Shown: positions 35,283 through 45,038, numbered from the stretch's first letter. The stretch is 64,000 nt of DNA from Flavobacterium lindanitolerans (GCF_002846575.1 NZ_PJND01000007.1:372001-436000); one strand, 5' to 3'. Notes: generated by a model from the sequence alone, not told the origin. A program made the numbers and translations.

Positions 35283-36491
35283 TTATTGTATTGCCTTGAT
35301 TCGGCTTGCCATAAAAGCAATCAGCACTCCAAAGATTCCGATAAAGGCAAAGGAAAATTGCAGTCCGGCAGCTTCGGCAATAAAACCGATAACCGGAGGC
35401 CCCATCAGGAAGCCCAGGAAACTCACACTGGAAACAATGGTTAATGCTTCGCCCGGAGCAACTGTTGCATTCTTTCCGGCAATACTGTATACTGTTGGCA
35501 CGATCGTCGAAACACCAAGACCTACCAGCATAAAGGCCAAAGTAGACGGAATGAGATAAGGCAAAAAGACCGAGGTAAACAATCCGGTTGAAATGAGCAG
35601 TCCGCTAATTTGCAGCACTCTTTTCCGTCCATATTTATAAATTAGACGGTCACCTAAAAATCGTCCGCTCGCCATCATAATCATAAATGAGGTATACCCT
35701 AAAATCACTAACGGGCCGGGCGCCTTAACAATTTCCTTAAAATAAACCCCGCTCCAGTCAAACATGACTCCTTCACTCGCCATACAGCAAAAACCAATAA
35801 TGCCCAACCAGAGCAAGACACCATCCGGTTTGGCAAAAAATTTCTTCTTCTCAGAAGATTTTTTCTCTTTTGCCCTGATTAGGTATTTGTAATTGGCTGC
35901 CATCAGTACAAAAACAATAAGGGCGGCTATTACAAAATGTTGAAAAGGCGACAGTTTTAATGCCAGCATTGCAATACCGATTAAGGCTCCTGAAAAACCG
36001 GCCGTACTCCAGGCTCCGTGAAACGACGACATGATGGTTCTTTTAAAAAGTCCTTCCGTATAAACTCCCTGCGTATTGACGGCAATATTACTCAGGTTTC
36101 CGAAAATTCCAAACAAAAACAGACCCAGAGAAAGTTGCCAGGGTTTTTCTGCCAGGCCAAGATTGGTTAGGGCAATTGCATATAATGCCAATGCGATGAG
36201 TAAAATTTTATGGCTTCCGTATTTTGTAACCAGTTTTCCTGAAAAGGGCATAATCATAAGCTGTCCGAAAGGAAGGGCAAAGAGAATGGAACCCAAATCG
36301 CTTTCGCTTAGATGAAGTGAAGCCTTAATGTCCGGAATACGGCTTGCCCAGGTGGCAAAACACAATCCCATTCCAAAATAAAAAAGGGAAACCGCCCAAC
36401 GTATCCGCTTTAAATAAGACTCTTTGGCATGTTTATAGCCTTTAAGTTTGGGACGGGTGTTGAAGGCGTTGATAAATCTGAATTCCATCAA
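35283..36491 (-). CDS. MFS transporter (YbjJ/fucose-permease-like)
   Basis: 402 residues with about twelve membrane helices. Major-facilitator features include WASRIPDIKASLHLSESDLGSILFALPFGQ in the first loop and a GKLVTKYGSHKILL loop 2-3 motif. The middle loop has the basic KEKKSSEKKKFF stretch typical of a split between two six-helix halves. The N-terminal WASRIPDIK segment is characteristic of the YbjJ group of putative sugar or drug exporters; the substrate is unknown. It lies 31 bases after the aldo/keto reductase on the same strand, so an operon is possible. Confidence 0.88.
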   Translation of the reverse strand: MMEFRFINAFNTRPKLKGYKHAKESYLKRIRWAVSLFYFGMGLCFATWASRIPDIKASLHLSESDLGSILFALPFGQLMIMPFSGKLVTKYGSHKILLIALALYAIALTNLGLAEKPWQLSLGLFLFGIFGNLSNIAVNTQGVYTEGLFKRTIMSSFHGAWSTAGFSGALIGIAMLALKLSPFQHFVIAALIVFVLMAANYKYLIRAKEKKSSEKKKFFAKPDGVLLWLGIIGFCCMASEGVMFDWSGVYFKEIVKAPGPLVILGYTSFMIMMASGRFLGDRLIYKYGRKRVLQISGLLISTGLFTSVFLPYLIPSTLAFMLVGLGVSTIVPTVYSIAGKNATVAPGEALTIVSSVSFLGFLMGPPVIGFIAEAAGLQFSFAFIGIFGVLIAFMASRIKAIQ

Positions 36492-36522
36492 TAATTAACA
36501 AATTTGTTTGTTCTGATATTTT

Positions 36523-37479
36523 TTATTGTTGCCAGGCACTGGCTTTGTCTAACAAGCGGATGGCATCTGCATCCAGATTTAGCTCCGGTGCCAGGATGAT
36601 GCTTTCTAACTGGCTTTTGCTGGTGGCACTCACGATTGGAGCCGTAACCGATGGTCTTTGTATGAGCCATGCCAGCGATACGGCTGCGGGCGTGGCTTTG
36701 TATTGGTTTGAAATTTCATCAAGTGCCGCCAGGATTTTCAAACCTCTTTCATCGAAGTATTTGTCCATATCTCCGCCTCTCGGACTTTTACCCAAATCGT
36801 CTTTTGTTCTGTATTTTCCGGTCAGGAATCCGCTTTCGAGAGAAAAATAAGTAATTACGCCCAGTCCATTTTCTAACGCCAGCGATTCGTATTGCGTTTC
36901 ATATTTTTCTCTGGCATATAAATTATAGTGAGGCTGCAGGGTTTCATAACGCGGTAGCCCTTTAGCAACACTGGCTTCTAAAGAAGCGAGAATTCTTTCG
37001 GGTGACATGTTTGATGTTCCAATCCAACGAATTTTACCGTCTTTTTGTAATTGGGCATAGGCTTCCAATGTTTCTTCTACCGGAGTTTCTACATCATCAA
37101 AATGGGTTTGGTATAAATCGAGGTAATCGGTTCCGAGTCGTTGCAGCGAGTCTTCAACAGCTTTGAGTATGTATTGTTTTTTCAGTCCTTTTCTGCCATC
37201 GCCCATATCAGAACCCACTTTGGTGGTCAGGACAATATTGTGGCGGTTTTTCTTTTCTTTCAGCCATTTGCCAATGATTCGTTCTGATTCGCCTCCTGTA
37301 TTTCCTGGTGCCCAACGTGAGTAAACATCAGCTGTATCAACAAAATTAAAACCTGCTTCTGTAAAGCCGTTTAAAATTTCAAAGGATTTCTTTTCGTCAA
37401 GAGTCCATCCAAAAACGTTTCCTCCAAATGCCACAGGATAAATATGCAGGTCTGTATTACCCAATTGTCTTTTTTCCAT
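36523..37479 (-). CDS. Aldo/keto reductase
   Basis: 318 residues, one (beta/alpha)8 barrel: VAFGGNVFGWTLDEKKS, FNFVDTADVYSRWAPGNTGGESE with catalytic Asp and Tyr, VLTTKVGSDMG with the catalytic Lys, DLYQTHFDD with the active-site His, and TAPIVSATSKSQLESI near the NADP site. It is a different subfamily from the reductase at 19753-20790. Cytoplasmic; the substrate is not predictable. Together with the downstream MFS gene it may form a small two-gene unit. Confidence 0.9.
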   Translation of the reverse strand: MEKRQLGNTDLHIYPVAFGGNVFGWTLDEKKSFEILNGFTEAGFNFVDTADVYSRWAPGNTGGESERIIGKWLKEKKNRHNIVLTTKVGSDMGDGRKGLKKQYILKAVEDSLQRLGTDYLDLYQTHFDDVETPVEETLEAYAQLQKDGKIRWIGTSNMSPERILASLEASVAKGLPRYETLQPHYNLYAREKYETQYESLALENGLGVITYFSLESGFLTGKYRTKDDLGKSPRGGDMDKYFDERGLKILAALDEISNQYKATPAAVSLAWLIQRPSVTAPIVSATSKSQLESIILAPELNLDADAIRLLDKASAWQQ

Positions 37480-37675
37480 GATTGTATAAGTTTAGTATAG
37501 TTAGCAAGATGCCGGCAATGGCATAAGGCAGAAATAGAGTGGAATGCACGCTGATTCCGTTTCAAAAAGTAAAATTACTTCACAGCGCCTAAACTAAAAA
37601 TTCCGATTTCAAAGATTAACAAACATTTAAAATATTGAAAAATGAATAATCCCACCGTAAGTAAATAGAAAACAC

Positions 37676-37683
37676 TATTTTTG
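37676..37683 (+). promoter_or_regulatory. Predicted -7 box for rseP
   Basis: TATTTTTG fits TAnnTTTG, 29 bases before the rseP ATG. No TTG at the expected -33 distance. Confidence 0.4.
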
Positions 37684-37712
37684 TTCGCAATTATTGAATC
37701 TAAAATTAAAAA

Positions 37713-39050
37713 ATGGAAATAGTTATTAAGCTCTCTCAGTTTTTGTTGAGTTTATCCTTGCTGATTGTATTACACGAATTGGGACACTTTATCCCGGCCA
37801 AATTATTTAAGACCCGGGTTGAAAAATTCTACCTTTTCTTTGATGTAAAATTCTCACTGGTCAAGAAAAAAATTGGTGAAACAGTTTACGGAATCGGATG
37901 GTTGCCACTAGGCGGCTATGTGAAAATTGCAGGGATGATTGACGAGAGCATGGACAAGGAACAAATGGCACTTCCGCCACAGCCTTGGGAATTCCGTTCC
38001 AAGCCGGCCTGGCAACGACTTATCATTATGTTGGGCGGGGTTACAGTCAACTTTATTCTGGCAATTATCATTTACATAGGTATGGCTTATGTTTATGGCA
38101 ATACGTATATTTCGAATTCTGAACTAAAAGACGGAATTTGGGTAGCGAGTCCAATAGGAGAGAAAATCGGATTCAAAACCGGCGACAAGATTATTGCTGT
38201 TGATGGCAAGAAGGTAGAAAAATTTGACGACGTACAATACAATGTCAATTTTGCCAAAACGGCTACTATTGAAAGAAATGGCGCTGTACAGGAAATCAAA
38301 CTTCCGGTAGACTTACTGTCCAAAATTATGAAAGAAGAGAGAAGCTACCTGAAATTGCGTGTTCCGTTTACGGTAGCCAATATTTCGGAAGATTCTCCAA
38401 ATACAAACACCCTTAAAAAAGGAGATATTATCCTAAGTATTGACAGTAAGAAAATGAAATATGCCGATGAGATTTTAGCTTTTAATGAAGCTAATGCGGG
38501 CAAAACATTTGATGCGGTCGTTTTTAGAGATGAAAAAGAACAGCCTGTAAAAGTAACGGTTGGTAAGGATGGAAAATTGGGCGTAATGCAAGGCGGACTT
38601 AAACCTGAGAACCTTGAAAAATTAGGTTACTATAAAATAAGCCGTGAAACTTTTTCTCTTGCAGAATCATTTCCGGCAGGTATTCAAAGAAGCAAAGACG
38701 AGTTGGGCCGTTATTTCACTCAGCTAAAAGCTATTGTTAACCCTGATACGGGAGCTTACAAAGGCGTAGGAGGCTTCTATGCCATTTTTAATGTTTTTCC
38801 TAGCGTTTGGAGTTGGGAATACTTTTGGACGATTACAGCTTTCCTATCGATTATGCTAGGTGTAATGAACCTTTTACCGATTCCGGCATTGGACGGTGGC
38901 CATGTGATGTTTTTATTGTTTGAAATCATCACAAGAAAGAAACCGAGCGAAAAATTCTTGGAAAGAGCGCAAGTTGTTGGTTTCTTTATACTTATAGCAC
39001 TGGTACTCTTTGCTAACGGCAATGACATTTATAAAGCCATCGTGAAATAG
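37713..39050 (+). CDS. rseP: RIP metalloprotease RseP (site-2 protease)
   Basis: 445 residues. The first membrane helix carries the zinc motif HELGH (His21, Glu22, His25). Two PDZ-like segments follow (about 130-190 and 215-280). The C-terminal helices contain NLLPIPALDGGHV, whose Asp is the third zinc ligand. RseP cleaves membrane-embedded anti-sigma factors and leftover signal peptides within the inner membrane. The tRNA-Asn gene downstream has its own promoter. Confidence 0.95.
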   Translation: MEIVIKLSQFLLSLSLLIVLHELGHFIPAKLFKTRVEKFYLFFDVKFSLVKKKIGETVYGIGWLPLGGYVKIAGMIDESMDKEQMALPPQPWEFRSKPAWQRLIIMLGGVTVNFILAIIIYIGMAYVYGNTYISNSELKDGIWVASPIGEKIGFKTGDKIIAVDGKKVEKFDDVQYNVNFAKTATIERNGAVQEIKLPVDLLSKIMKEERSYLKLRVPFTVANISEDSPNTNTLKKGDIILSIDSKKMKYADEILAFNEANAGKTFDAVVFRDEKEQPVKVTVGKDGKLGVMQGGLKPENLEKLGYYKISRETFSLAESFPAGIQRSKDELGRYFTQLKAIVNPDTGAYKGVGGFYAIFNVFPSVWSWEYFWTITAFLSIMLGVMNLLPIPALDGGHVMFLLFEIITRKKPSEKFLERAQVVGFFILIALVLFANGNDIYKAIVK

Positions 39051-39081
39051 AAAAAAAATTGAAAAATTTCTTCAATTTTAT

Positions 39082-39111
39082 TTGCAAGAAATAAATTTCG
39101 CCTTATATTTG
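39082..39111 (+). promoter_or_regulatory. Promoter of tRNA-Asn
   Basis: TTG (39082-39084) and TATATTTG (39104-39111), spacing 19 bases, 25 bases before the mature 5' end of the tRNA. Confidence 0.65.
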
Positions 39112-39136
39112 CACCGCTTTAAAAGGCAATACGCCT

Positions 39137-39210
39137 TCCTCCTTAGCTCAGTTGGTTAGAGCATCTGACTGTTAATCAGAGGGTCCTTGGTTCGAGCCCA
39201 AGAGGGGGAG
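39137..39210 (+). tRNA. tRNA-Asn (GTT)
   Basis: 74 nt. A 7-bp acceptor stem (TCCTCCT with AGGGGGA, one G-U pair), D arm GCTC, anticodon stem TCTGA/TCAGA with anticodon GTT at 39171-39173, and T arm CTTGG/CCAAG with loop TTCGAGC. The discriminator base is G and CCA is not encoded. An intrinsic terminator follows at once. Confidence 0.96.
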
Positions 39211-39214
39211 CAGA

Positions 39215-39246
39215 AAAAAATCCTGATAGAAATATCAGGATTTTTT
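39215..39246 (+). terminator. Terminator of tRNA-Asn; inverted copy at 42152-42183
   Basis: A perfect 14-bp stem AAAAAATCCTGATA (39215-39228 with 39233-39246), loop GAAA. The same 32 bases occur as reverse complement at 42152-42183 on the other side of the beta-helix gene. Confidence 0.92.
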
Positions 39247-39438
39247 GTTTTTATACTTTTCTTAAACTTCCCTTCCCAACTTAAATATTTATCTCTTCTA
39301 AAAACCTTTTCATAGATTCAGGTTTACATCTTTGTAATCAAAATTTAACCTTTTCATTTTTTAACCAATTTTTTCTTCATAATTTTTAGTTCTCTTTTTT
39401 GCTACCTTTATAACAAACTTAACCTCAAAAACTACATT

Positions 39439-42111
39439 ATGAAAAAAAACATTCTCTTTTGTACTGTATTTCTAGCTTCATTTTTAGGTTTTGCCCGAAG
39501 CCCATTACCAGCAACCAGCCTAATTGGAGGTATAAAATCCGACGCTACCTATGCTACTCCTTCTAATTCTACAGAATTGACCATAATCTATCTAAGTGAT
39601 TATGCCACATTAGAAAGTGCTATTGATTTTTTAAACAGCTCTACTACCTTCCATACATTGGTTATAGACAAGAGTGTAACCGTGGTTAGCGACAAAACAG
39701 TTAGCGAAAAGAAAGCGCTTAAATTCCTGAAAGGAAACATAATAACCGTACCCAATTCAAAAACCCTTACTATTAACAGCTCAATTGATGCTGGAATTTA
39801 TCAAATATTCAACTGTTTGGGAACAGGTAAAACAGATGGATTTCCTCAAATTGACCAAACCTATCCTCAATGGTGGCAAACCTATGATGAAAATCCGCAA
39901 GCAGATTGGTCTGATTCAATCCAGAGAGCTGTAAATTTTTACCCTAAGGTTTATTTTCCTGCTAGGGTTCAGAATAGCACTTCTTATAGTGTTGGATATC
40001 CCGTTTTTAAAACCGTTTATCTTGATTTAAATAAAAGAAATCTAAATCATGACAGAACCAGTTACCATCTTTACAGCTCAGGTGGTATTCATCTTGAAAC
40101 TGCAGGTAGCAGCCCGGAATTTACAGGCTTTGTATTCAAATGCATTAATATTCCCCAATACGGATTCGATAAAGCAATAATATTTGAAAATCTTATTTTC
40201 TACTGCACAAATGGTCTTGAATTCGTTGGAGGTTCAATTAATAACACCCCGCCCTATAATGCTGTTGACAACTTTGGAGACGAATATTATGCAATAACAA
40301 AAGTCAAGATAATAAACTGCAACTTTATCGGTAAGACAACAGCCGCTGGCAATAATGATACCGGAATTGCACTCTCGTTTAAGAAAGCTTATGATTGTGA
40401 AATTGCAAATAATAAGATAGAAAATTTTAATATTGGAATCAAATTAGAGGGGTCAGACCTAAACACTATTAGCAATAACCGATTTATAGGTTTTTGGAAA
40501 TATGCAATCCTGGATTTAAGTAGAATACACGATCCACAAGGCTTGAACTTTCAGATTGGTTCTCAAAATTTAATTTTCCATAACGACATTTTAGACTACA
40601 GAGGACCCGCAGAAAAAGGTGCCTTTATAAAAAGTAATTCACATCACATTATTATCAGGGATAATTTTCTTGAAAACAATCCTTTTTACGGTCCTGACCT
40701 CGTAAGAGCATTTATTGACTGTACAAATGCAGATTTGACCAATCTGAATGTACCACTTGTAGTAGATATTACGGGCAATCGTATAAGTGAAGGAGCACAA
40801 TATTCGTATCTAATAAATGAAGATTTTAAAAGTTTAAACTTAATTGAAGCACCGCTTTCTTTACCATCGAATAGAATTGCAAAATCGAGTTTTGCGGTCA
40901 ATTCCAATATATTTACTCCAACCCGCAACATCCCTATAACATTTGGTGAATTACCAAAAATCATCAATTTTAGTAATGCAACTTCTTTTAGGGAATGGCA
41001 ATCGTTCAAAACTTCCAATATAATTGAAAATTCATTTGATGGTTCTATGATTATAAATCCCTCGAATATTTCTGATCTAGGGATGACCTTTAGTCAAACA
41101 ACTCGATTTAATCCGAAAGTCATCAAATTAAAAGGAGATACAGCTAATTTTAGCAGAATACAGATAAGTCAAAAAATAACTGAGGAATCCAATGACACCA
41201 ATGTATTGCCAAAAAAATTAAAAATCAAAATAGTTGTACGCAATGGACGTGCCTCCGATGTTGAAGACTTTTATTTTACAATTTCCAAAGCTTTACGCCC
41301 AACCTCAACTGAATGGGAAGGAAGAGGCCGGTATTTGAGCTCCAATACATCAGACCCTAATTATAATAATTTCAATATTTATGAAATAACCCCTACTATT
41401 TCATTCGATTCGAATTCAGATTATTTTATGTCAATAGATGCCAAATATGATTCTGAAGTAAAATCAATCATTATTGAACCTCTAGTAGATGTAATTCAAA
41501 TCCAAGATGCTTCAGTTGCTGAGGGTGGATTATTGGCTTTTCCTATCACACTTAGCAATCCGTTACCAAATGATGTGACACTTACATTTGCTTATACTAA
41601 CATTTCTGCTGCCGCAAACGATTATACCTTTGTGGCCAGCAAAACAATAACTGCCGGAACAACATCAGAAGTTATTAAAATACAAACTACTAATGATACA
41701 GCTGTTGAATCAGACGAAACTTTTAAATTGAGCATTGCCTCTGCGACAAATTTTACAGGAGACATTAGCGATACTGCAATTGGAACAATACTAAATAATG
41801 ACTTCGCTCCTAAAAGTGCAGAAAACAATACCGTCAAAGACATAACCAAAACTGAAGAACTGTACAAAATCAATATTGATAGCGAGATAAAAGTCTATCC
41901 AAATCCGGTTAAAGACATTCTTAATTTTGAAATTAAAAAAACCGATTCTTTGACAAATGTTGAGATATATGATGAGACAGGTAAATTCATAGACGATTTA
42001 ACCAAGAAAATAAACAATAATGCTGTTGATATATCTTCTCTTCCTCATGGAAGTTATATTGTAAAAATCATAACTGTAAGCAACAAATCTGAAGTGATTA
42101 TTAAAAAATAA
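39439..42111 (+). CDS. Secreted right-handed beta-helix protein with Calx-beta domain and T9SS tail
   Basis: 890 residues. A signal peptide (MKKNILFCTVFLASFLGFARS) is followed by a region that reads like a parallel beta-helix (about 250-470: repeated IxxxNxI/F turns such as KVKIINCNFIGK and NTISNNRFIGF). A beta-rich stretch (about 520-680), a Calx-beta domain (about 690-790: ASVAEGGLLAFPITLSN to AVESDETFKLSI) and a type A T9SS sorting domain (KVYPNPVKDIL, from about 820) complete it. It is likely a surface or secreted polysaccharide-binding or depolymerising protein; no catalytic residues can be assigned. It lies between tRNA-Asn and a histidine kinase, flanked by mirrored copies of one terminator. 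Confidence 0.82.
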   Translation: MKKNILFCTVFLASFLGFARSPLPATSLIGGIKSDATYATPSNSTELTIIYLSDYATLESAIDFLNSSTTFHTLVIDKSVTVVSDKTVSEKKALKFLKGNIITVPNSKTLTINSSIDAGIYQIFNCLGTGKTDGFPQIDQTYPQWWQTYDENPQADWSDSIQRAVNFYPKVYFPARVQNSTSYSVGYPVFKTVYLDLNKRNLNHDRTSYHLYSSGGIHLETAGSSPEFTGFVFKCINIPQYGFDKAIIFENLIFYCTNGLEFVGGSINNTPPYNAVDNFGDEYYAITKVKIINCNFIGKTTAAGNNDTGIALSFKKAYDCEIANNKIENFNIGIKLEGSDLNTISNNRFIGFWKYAILDLSRIHDPQGLNFQIGSQNLIFHNDILDYRGPAEKGAFIKSNSHHIIIRDNFLENNPFYGPDLVRAFIDCTNADLTNLNVPLVVDITGNRISEGAQYSYLINEDFKSLNLIEAPLSLPSNRIAKSSFAVNSNIFTPTRNIPITFGELPKIINFSNATSFREWQSFKTSNIIENSFDGSMIINPSNISDLGMTFSQTTRFNPKVIKLKGDTANFSRIQISQKITEESNDTNVLPKKLKIKIVVRNGRASDVEDFYFTISKALRPTSTEWEGRGRYLSSNTSDPNYNNFNIYEITPTISFDSNSDYFMSIDAKYDSEVKSIIIEPLVDVIQIQDASVAEGGLLAFPITLSNPLPNDVTLTFAYTNISAAANDYTFVASKTITAGTTSEVIKIQTTNDTAVESDETFKLSIASATNFTGDISDTAIGTILNNDFAPKSAENNTVKDITKTEELYKINIDSEIKVYPNPVKDILNFEIKKTDSLTNVEIYDETGKFIDDLTKKINNNAVDISSLPHGSYIVKIITVSNKSEVIIKK

Positions 42112-42151
42112 GCTTCTTATACAAGAACTGCTTTAGAAATACCTTAAATCA

Positions 42152-42184
42152 AAAAAATCCTGATATTTCTATCAGGATTTTTTT
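42152..42184. terminator. Bidirectional terminator, mirror of the tRNA-Asn terminator
   Basis: A 14-bp perfect stem with loop TTTC (42152-42183), the reverse complement of 39215-39246, between the convergent beta-helix and histidine-kinase genes. Confidence 0.92.
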
Positions 42185-42225
42185 ATAATATTCTCAATCA
42201 GCAGTTTTCAATCAAATCCATAACC

Positions 42226-44202
42226 TTAAGCTTCATAAATATAAGGTATTTCAAAAACGACCTTAGCACCTAAAACCTTCTCATCTTTATCTTTTATGGT
42301 ATCGGTTTGTACGACAAAGTCCTGATTTTTGGTGTAACTAATCAACCGTTCTTTGGTAATTGTCATTGCCAACGACTTGTGGTTGCTTATGGTTTTCGGG
42401 GCATCAAATCCTTTTCCGTTATCGAAAATTTCAAAAAACAGTTTCCCTTCTTTGAGGTAAAAGCGAATATCAATTTTACCGTTTTGGTCTTTATCGGCCA
42501 GACCGTGTTTTATGGCATTCTCAATAAAAGGCTGTGTGAGCATGGGCGGCAAAAACAAGGACTCTTTATCAATGGCTTCATCAACAACAAGCGTAAAACT
42601 GAATTTGTTATTGTATAAAAGCTGTTGGATGGACAGATAGTTTTCCATCATGGCTACTTCTTCTTCTAACGAAATATAATTTTCGTTTGAATTCTCCAGA
42701 ATCTGTCGGGTCAGTATCGAAAACTTACTGAGGTACCTTATGGATTCTTCCTCTTTCTTTTCGCGAATCAGTCCCTGGATATTACTAATTGAATTAAAAA
42801 TAAAATGCGGGTTCATTTGGGTAATGAGCAGTTTTTGCTTTATCTGGTTTTTCTCAAGTTTTGCAATCTCCTGCTTTTGCTTTGTATTTCTGTAATAAAA
42901 ATAACCGCCAATCAGCAATACGAGAAGCGCTCCGGAAAGCCCTATTAGCCAATTGTTTTTAACCTCCGCTTTCTTTTGCGCTGCCAGTTTGTAATTTAAT
43001 TCTTTTTTCTCGAAATCGTATTTGAGCAGCTGTTGCTCCAGCGCATTCTTTGACGCCTGGATTTGGCTGGAATCTACTATCTTTTCATGAAACTGATACA
43101 TTTCAAGGGCTCTTTCAAAATTTTTGGTCGCTTTGCTAATATCATAAATAAGCTTTGCACCTTGATCCTGAAGGTCAATGCTTCCCGTTTTTTTGCTTAA
43201 CGTAAAGCCTTTCTCTGCATACAACGCTGCTTTGTTCAGATCACCTTTTTTAATATACAAATTAGCCAGGCCATGATAAGCGGCGGTCAAAGCCGCATCG
43301 TTTGTAGCGGCTGTCAGTTCTTTTATAGTGAAGATTTCATTAAATATTTTTTCTGCTTCGTCCAACTTACCGAGCTGCACTTTTGCATTTCCTAATCGGG
43401 ATAAAACAAGACCTGTGATGGTATAGTTTTTTATTTTTCTGGATATCTGTAAGGCCTTATTGCAATATTCTACCGATTCTTCATACTTTTTAAGAGATGC
43501 ATAAGAATAGGCTATATTGGCATAGGCCAAAGATTTAAGATAGCTGGTATGGTCATTGGGCTCCTGCGCATAGGAATCATCATAAAAACGAATTGCCTTT
43601 TGATTGTAACTTATCGCTTTTTGATGTTGCTTCTGACCGATATAAATCTGTCCGAGTCCGGAATAGGCATAAGCCAGATCATCTACATAATATTCTTTGT
43701 CTTTTTCAAAATATTTGATGGCGTCAAATATCAGCGGAATGGCCTTGTCGTCCTGATTCATTCGGACATATAGTGCTGCTTTCGTCAGCATATTGGCGTA
43801 CATCTCATCATACGCTTTTACCGACTTAAACAGGGCTATACTTTTATCGTGATACACCAATCCTTTTTCGCGTTCTTTTGTAAAAGAATATTCCGTTCCT
43901 ACAGTAGAATAATAGCTGGCCAGCCAGAGCGTGTACTTCTTTTTCAATTCTGGAGTATTGCTTTTTTTATAATTCTCCAAAGCAATTTTTCCCAACATAT
44001 TATTCAGGACATAATAATTCTTGTCCTGTTCCATATAATGATAATCCATAGCCTCGCTAATAGCTCTCAATTTTGTCGTATCATGAAGCTTCGGATTGCT
44101 TATCAGGGTTTTTATCGAATCGATGACCCTGTCTTGTGAATAGGAGACAGAAAAAGTAAATAAAAGCAGTAGGAATAAAGCTGATTTTGTAATTCTATAC
44201 AT
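42226..44202 (-). CDS. TPR-containing sensor histidine kinase (LytS/His_kinase type), orphan
   Basis: 658 residues. A signal peptide (about 1-22, FSVSYSQ), periplasmic TPR units (about 60-380, for example LAYAYSGLGQIYIGQKQHQKAISY), a membrane helix near 418-437 (LIGLSGALLVLLIGGYFYY), and the His_kinase dimerisation motif MNPHFIFNSI with phospho-acceptor His466. The HATPase part has FDNGKGFDAP. It is a different gene from the kinase at 11784, with no LytTR regulator adjacent. Nearby regulator genes (45672, 46139) are single-domain receiver and AraC types, not its usual partner class. A -7 box lies upstream at 44236-44243. Confidence 0.9.
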   Translation of the reverse strand: MYRITKSALFLLLLFTFSVSYSQDRVIDSIKTLISNPKLHDTTKLRAISEAMDYHYMEQDKNYYVLNNMLGKIALENYKKSNTPELKKKYTLWLASYYSTVGTEYSFTKEREKGLVYHDKSIALFKSVKAYDEMYANMLTKAALYVRMNQDDKAIPLIFDAIKYFEKDKEYYVDDLAYAYSGLGQIYIGQKQHQKAISYNQKAIRFYDDSYAQEPNDHTSYLKSLAYANIAYSYASLKKYEESVEYCNKALQISRKIKNYTITGLVLSRLGNAKVQLGKLDEAEKIFNEIFTIKELTAATNDAALTAAYHGLANLYIKKGDLNKAALYAEKGFTLSKKTGSIDLQDQGAKLIYDISKATKNFERALEMYQFHEKIVDSSQIQASKNALEQQLLKYDFEKKELNYKLAAQKKAEVKNNWLIGLSGALLVLLIGGYFYYRNTKQKQEIAKLEKNQIKQKLLITQMNPHFIFNSISNIQGLIREKKEEESIRYLSKFSILTRQILENSNENYISLEEEVAMMENYLSIQQLLYNNKFSFTLVVDEAIDKESLFLPPMLTQPFIENAIKHGLADKDQNGKIDIRFYLKEGKLFFEIFDNGKGFDAPKTISNHKSLAMTITKERLISYTKNQDFVVQTDTIKDKDEKVLGAKVVFEIPYIYEA

Positions 44203-44235
44203 AGGGCTGGAATAGATTAGTCATTAATTGAATTC

Positions 44236-44243
44236 CAAATGTA
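44236..44243 (-). promoter_or_regulatory. Predicted -7 box for the histidine kinase
   Basis: CAAATGTA on the plus strand reads TACATTTG on the minus strand (TAnnTTTG), 33 bases before the start codon. No -33 TTG at the expected distance. Confidence 0.4.
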
Positions 44244-44372
44244 ACCAATTAATAAGAATATTTTTAAGGCAGCACATCCGGTTTGTTTAGTTTGTTATTG
44301 TAAGATTTCTCTAAAAAAGTATAAAATACTTTTAAAAAAAATAGCAGAAATTTATAGGTATACTAAATACTT

Positions 44373-45032
44373 ATGAAAAAGTTTCTACGCAATAACAGTC
44401 TTACTTTAGTTTTCCTTTTACTTTTTATGGGTTCGTTGGTTGGGCAGGTCTTTTGCGGGTACCAGGAACACAATAAAGAACTACTACAAGACGGAGCTAT
44501 TCCCATAAGACTTTGGACTTATTTACATTCAGGACATTTCATCCAATCGACATTTGAAAACTGGGAAAGCGAATTCCTGCAAATGGCTTTGTTTGTAGTG
44601 TTGACCATCTTTTTGCAACAGAAAGGCTCTTCAGAGTCAAAAGATTTTGATAAGGCAGAAGCTGTAGACCGTGAACCCTCCAAAAACAGAAAGGATGCTC
44701 CCTGGCCGGTCAAAATGGGAGGATGGATTATGGAACTCTACAAACATTCATTGACTATTGTCCTATTTCTGCTTTTTCTCGCTTCATTTGTATTGCATTT
44801 TTACGGAAGCCTTAAAGACGAAAACGAACAGCTTTTATTGAAAGGCCTGCCATTGGAAAAGCCACTGGAATACCTTGGCGATACCCGGTTCTGGTTCGAA
44901 TCTTTTCAAAACTGGCAGAGCGAATTTTTGTCGGTTATGGCAATTATAGTACTTTCTATTTTTTTACGACAAAAAGGCTCCTCTCAATCCAAACCGGTTG
45001 ATGCTCCAAATCAGGAAACAGGAGAAGGATAA
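44373..45032 (+). CDS. DUF6766-like membrane protein with internally duplicated halves
   Basis: 219 residues with four membrane helices arranged as two similar halves (residues about 10-90 and 125-205). Each half has a hydrophobic helix, an E/N-rich loop, a (W/S)F..F.NW.SEFL motif, and a helix ending in (Q/R)QKGSS.S. The motif NWESEFLQM pairs with NWQSEFLSV and LQQKGSSESK with LRQKGSSQSK, so the gene arose by internal duplication. DUF6766-type proteins have no known function. The gene has no close operon partner; a response-regulator remnant on the opposite strand begins 7 bases after its stop. Confidence 0.7.
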   Translation: MKKFLRNNSLTLVFLLLFMGSLVGQVFCGYQEHNKELLQDGAIPIRLWTYLHSGHFIQSTFENWESEFLQMALFVVLTIFLQQKGSSESKDFDKAEAVDREPSKNRKDAPWPVKMGGWIMELYKHSLTIVLFLLFLASFVLHFYGSLKDENEQLLLKGLPLEKPLEYLGDTRFWFESFQNWQSEFLSVMAIIVLSIFLRQKGSSQSKPVDAPNQETGEG

Positions 45033-45038
45033 TAGTAT

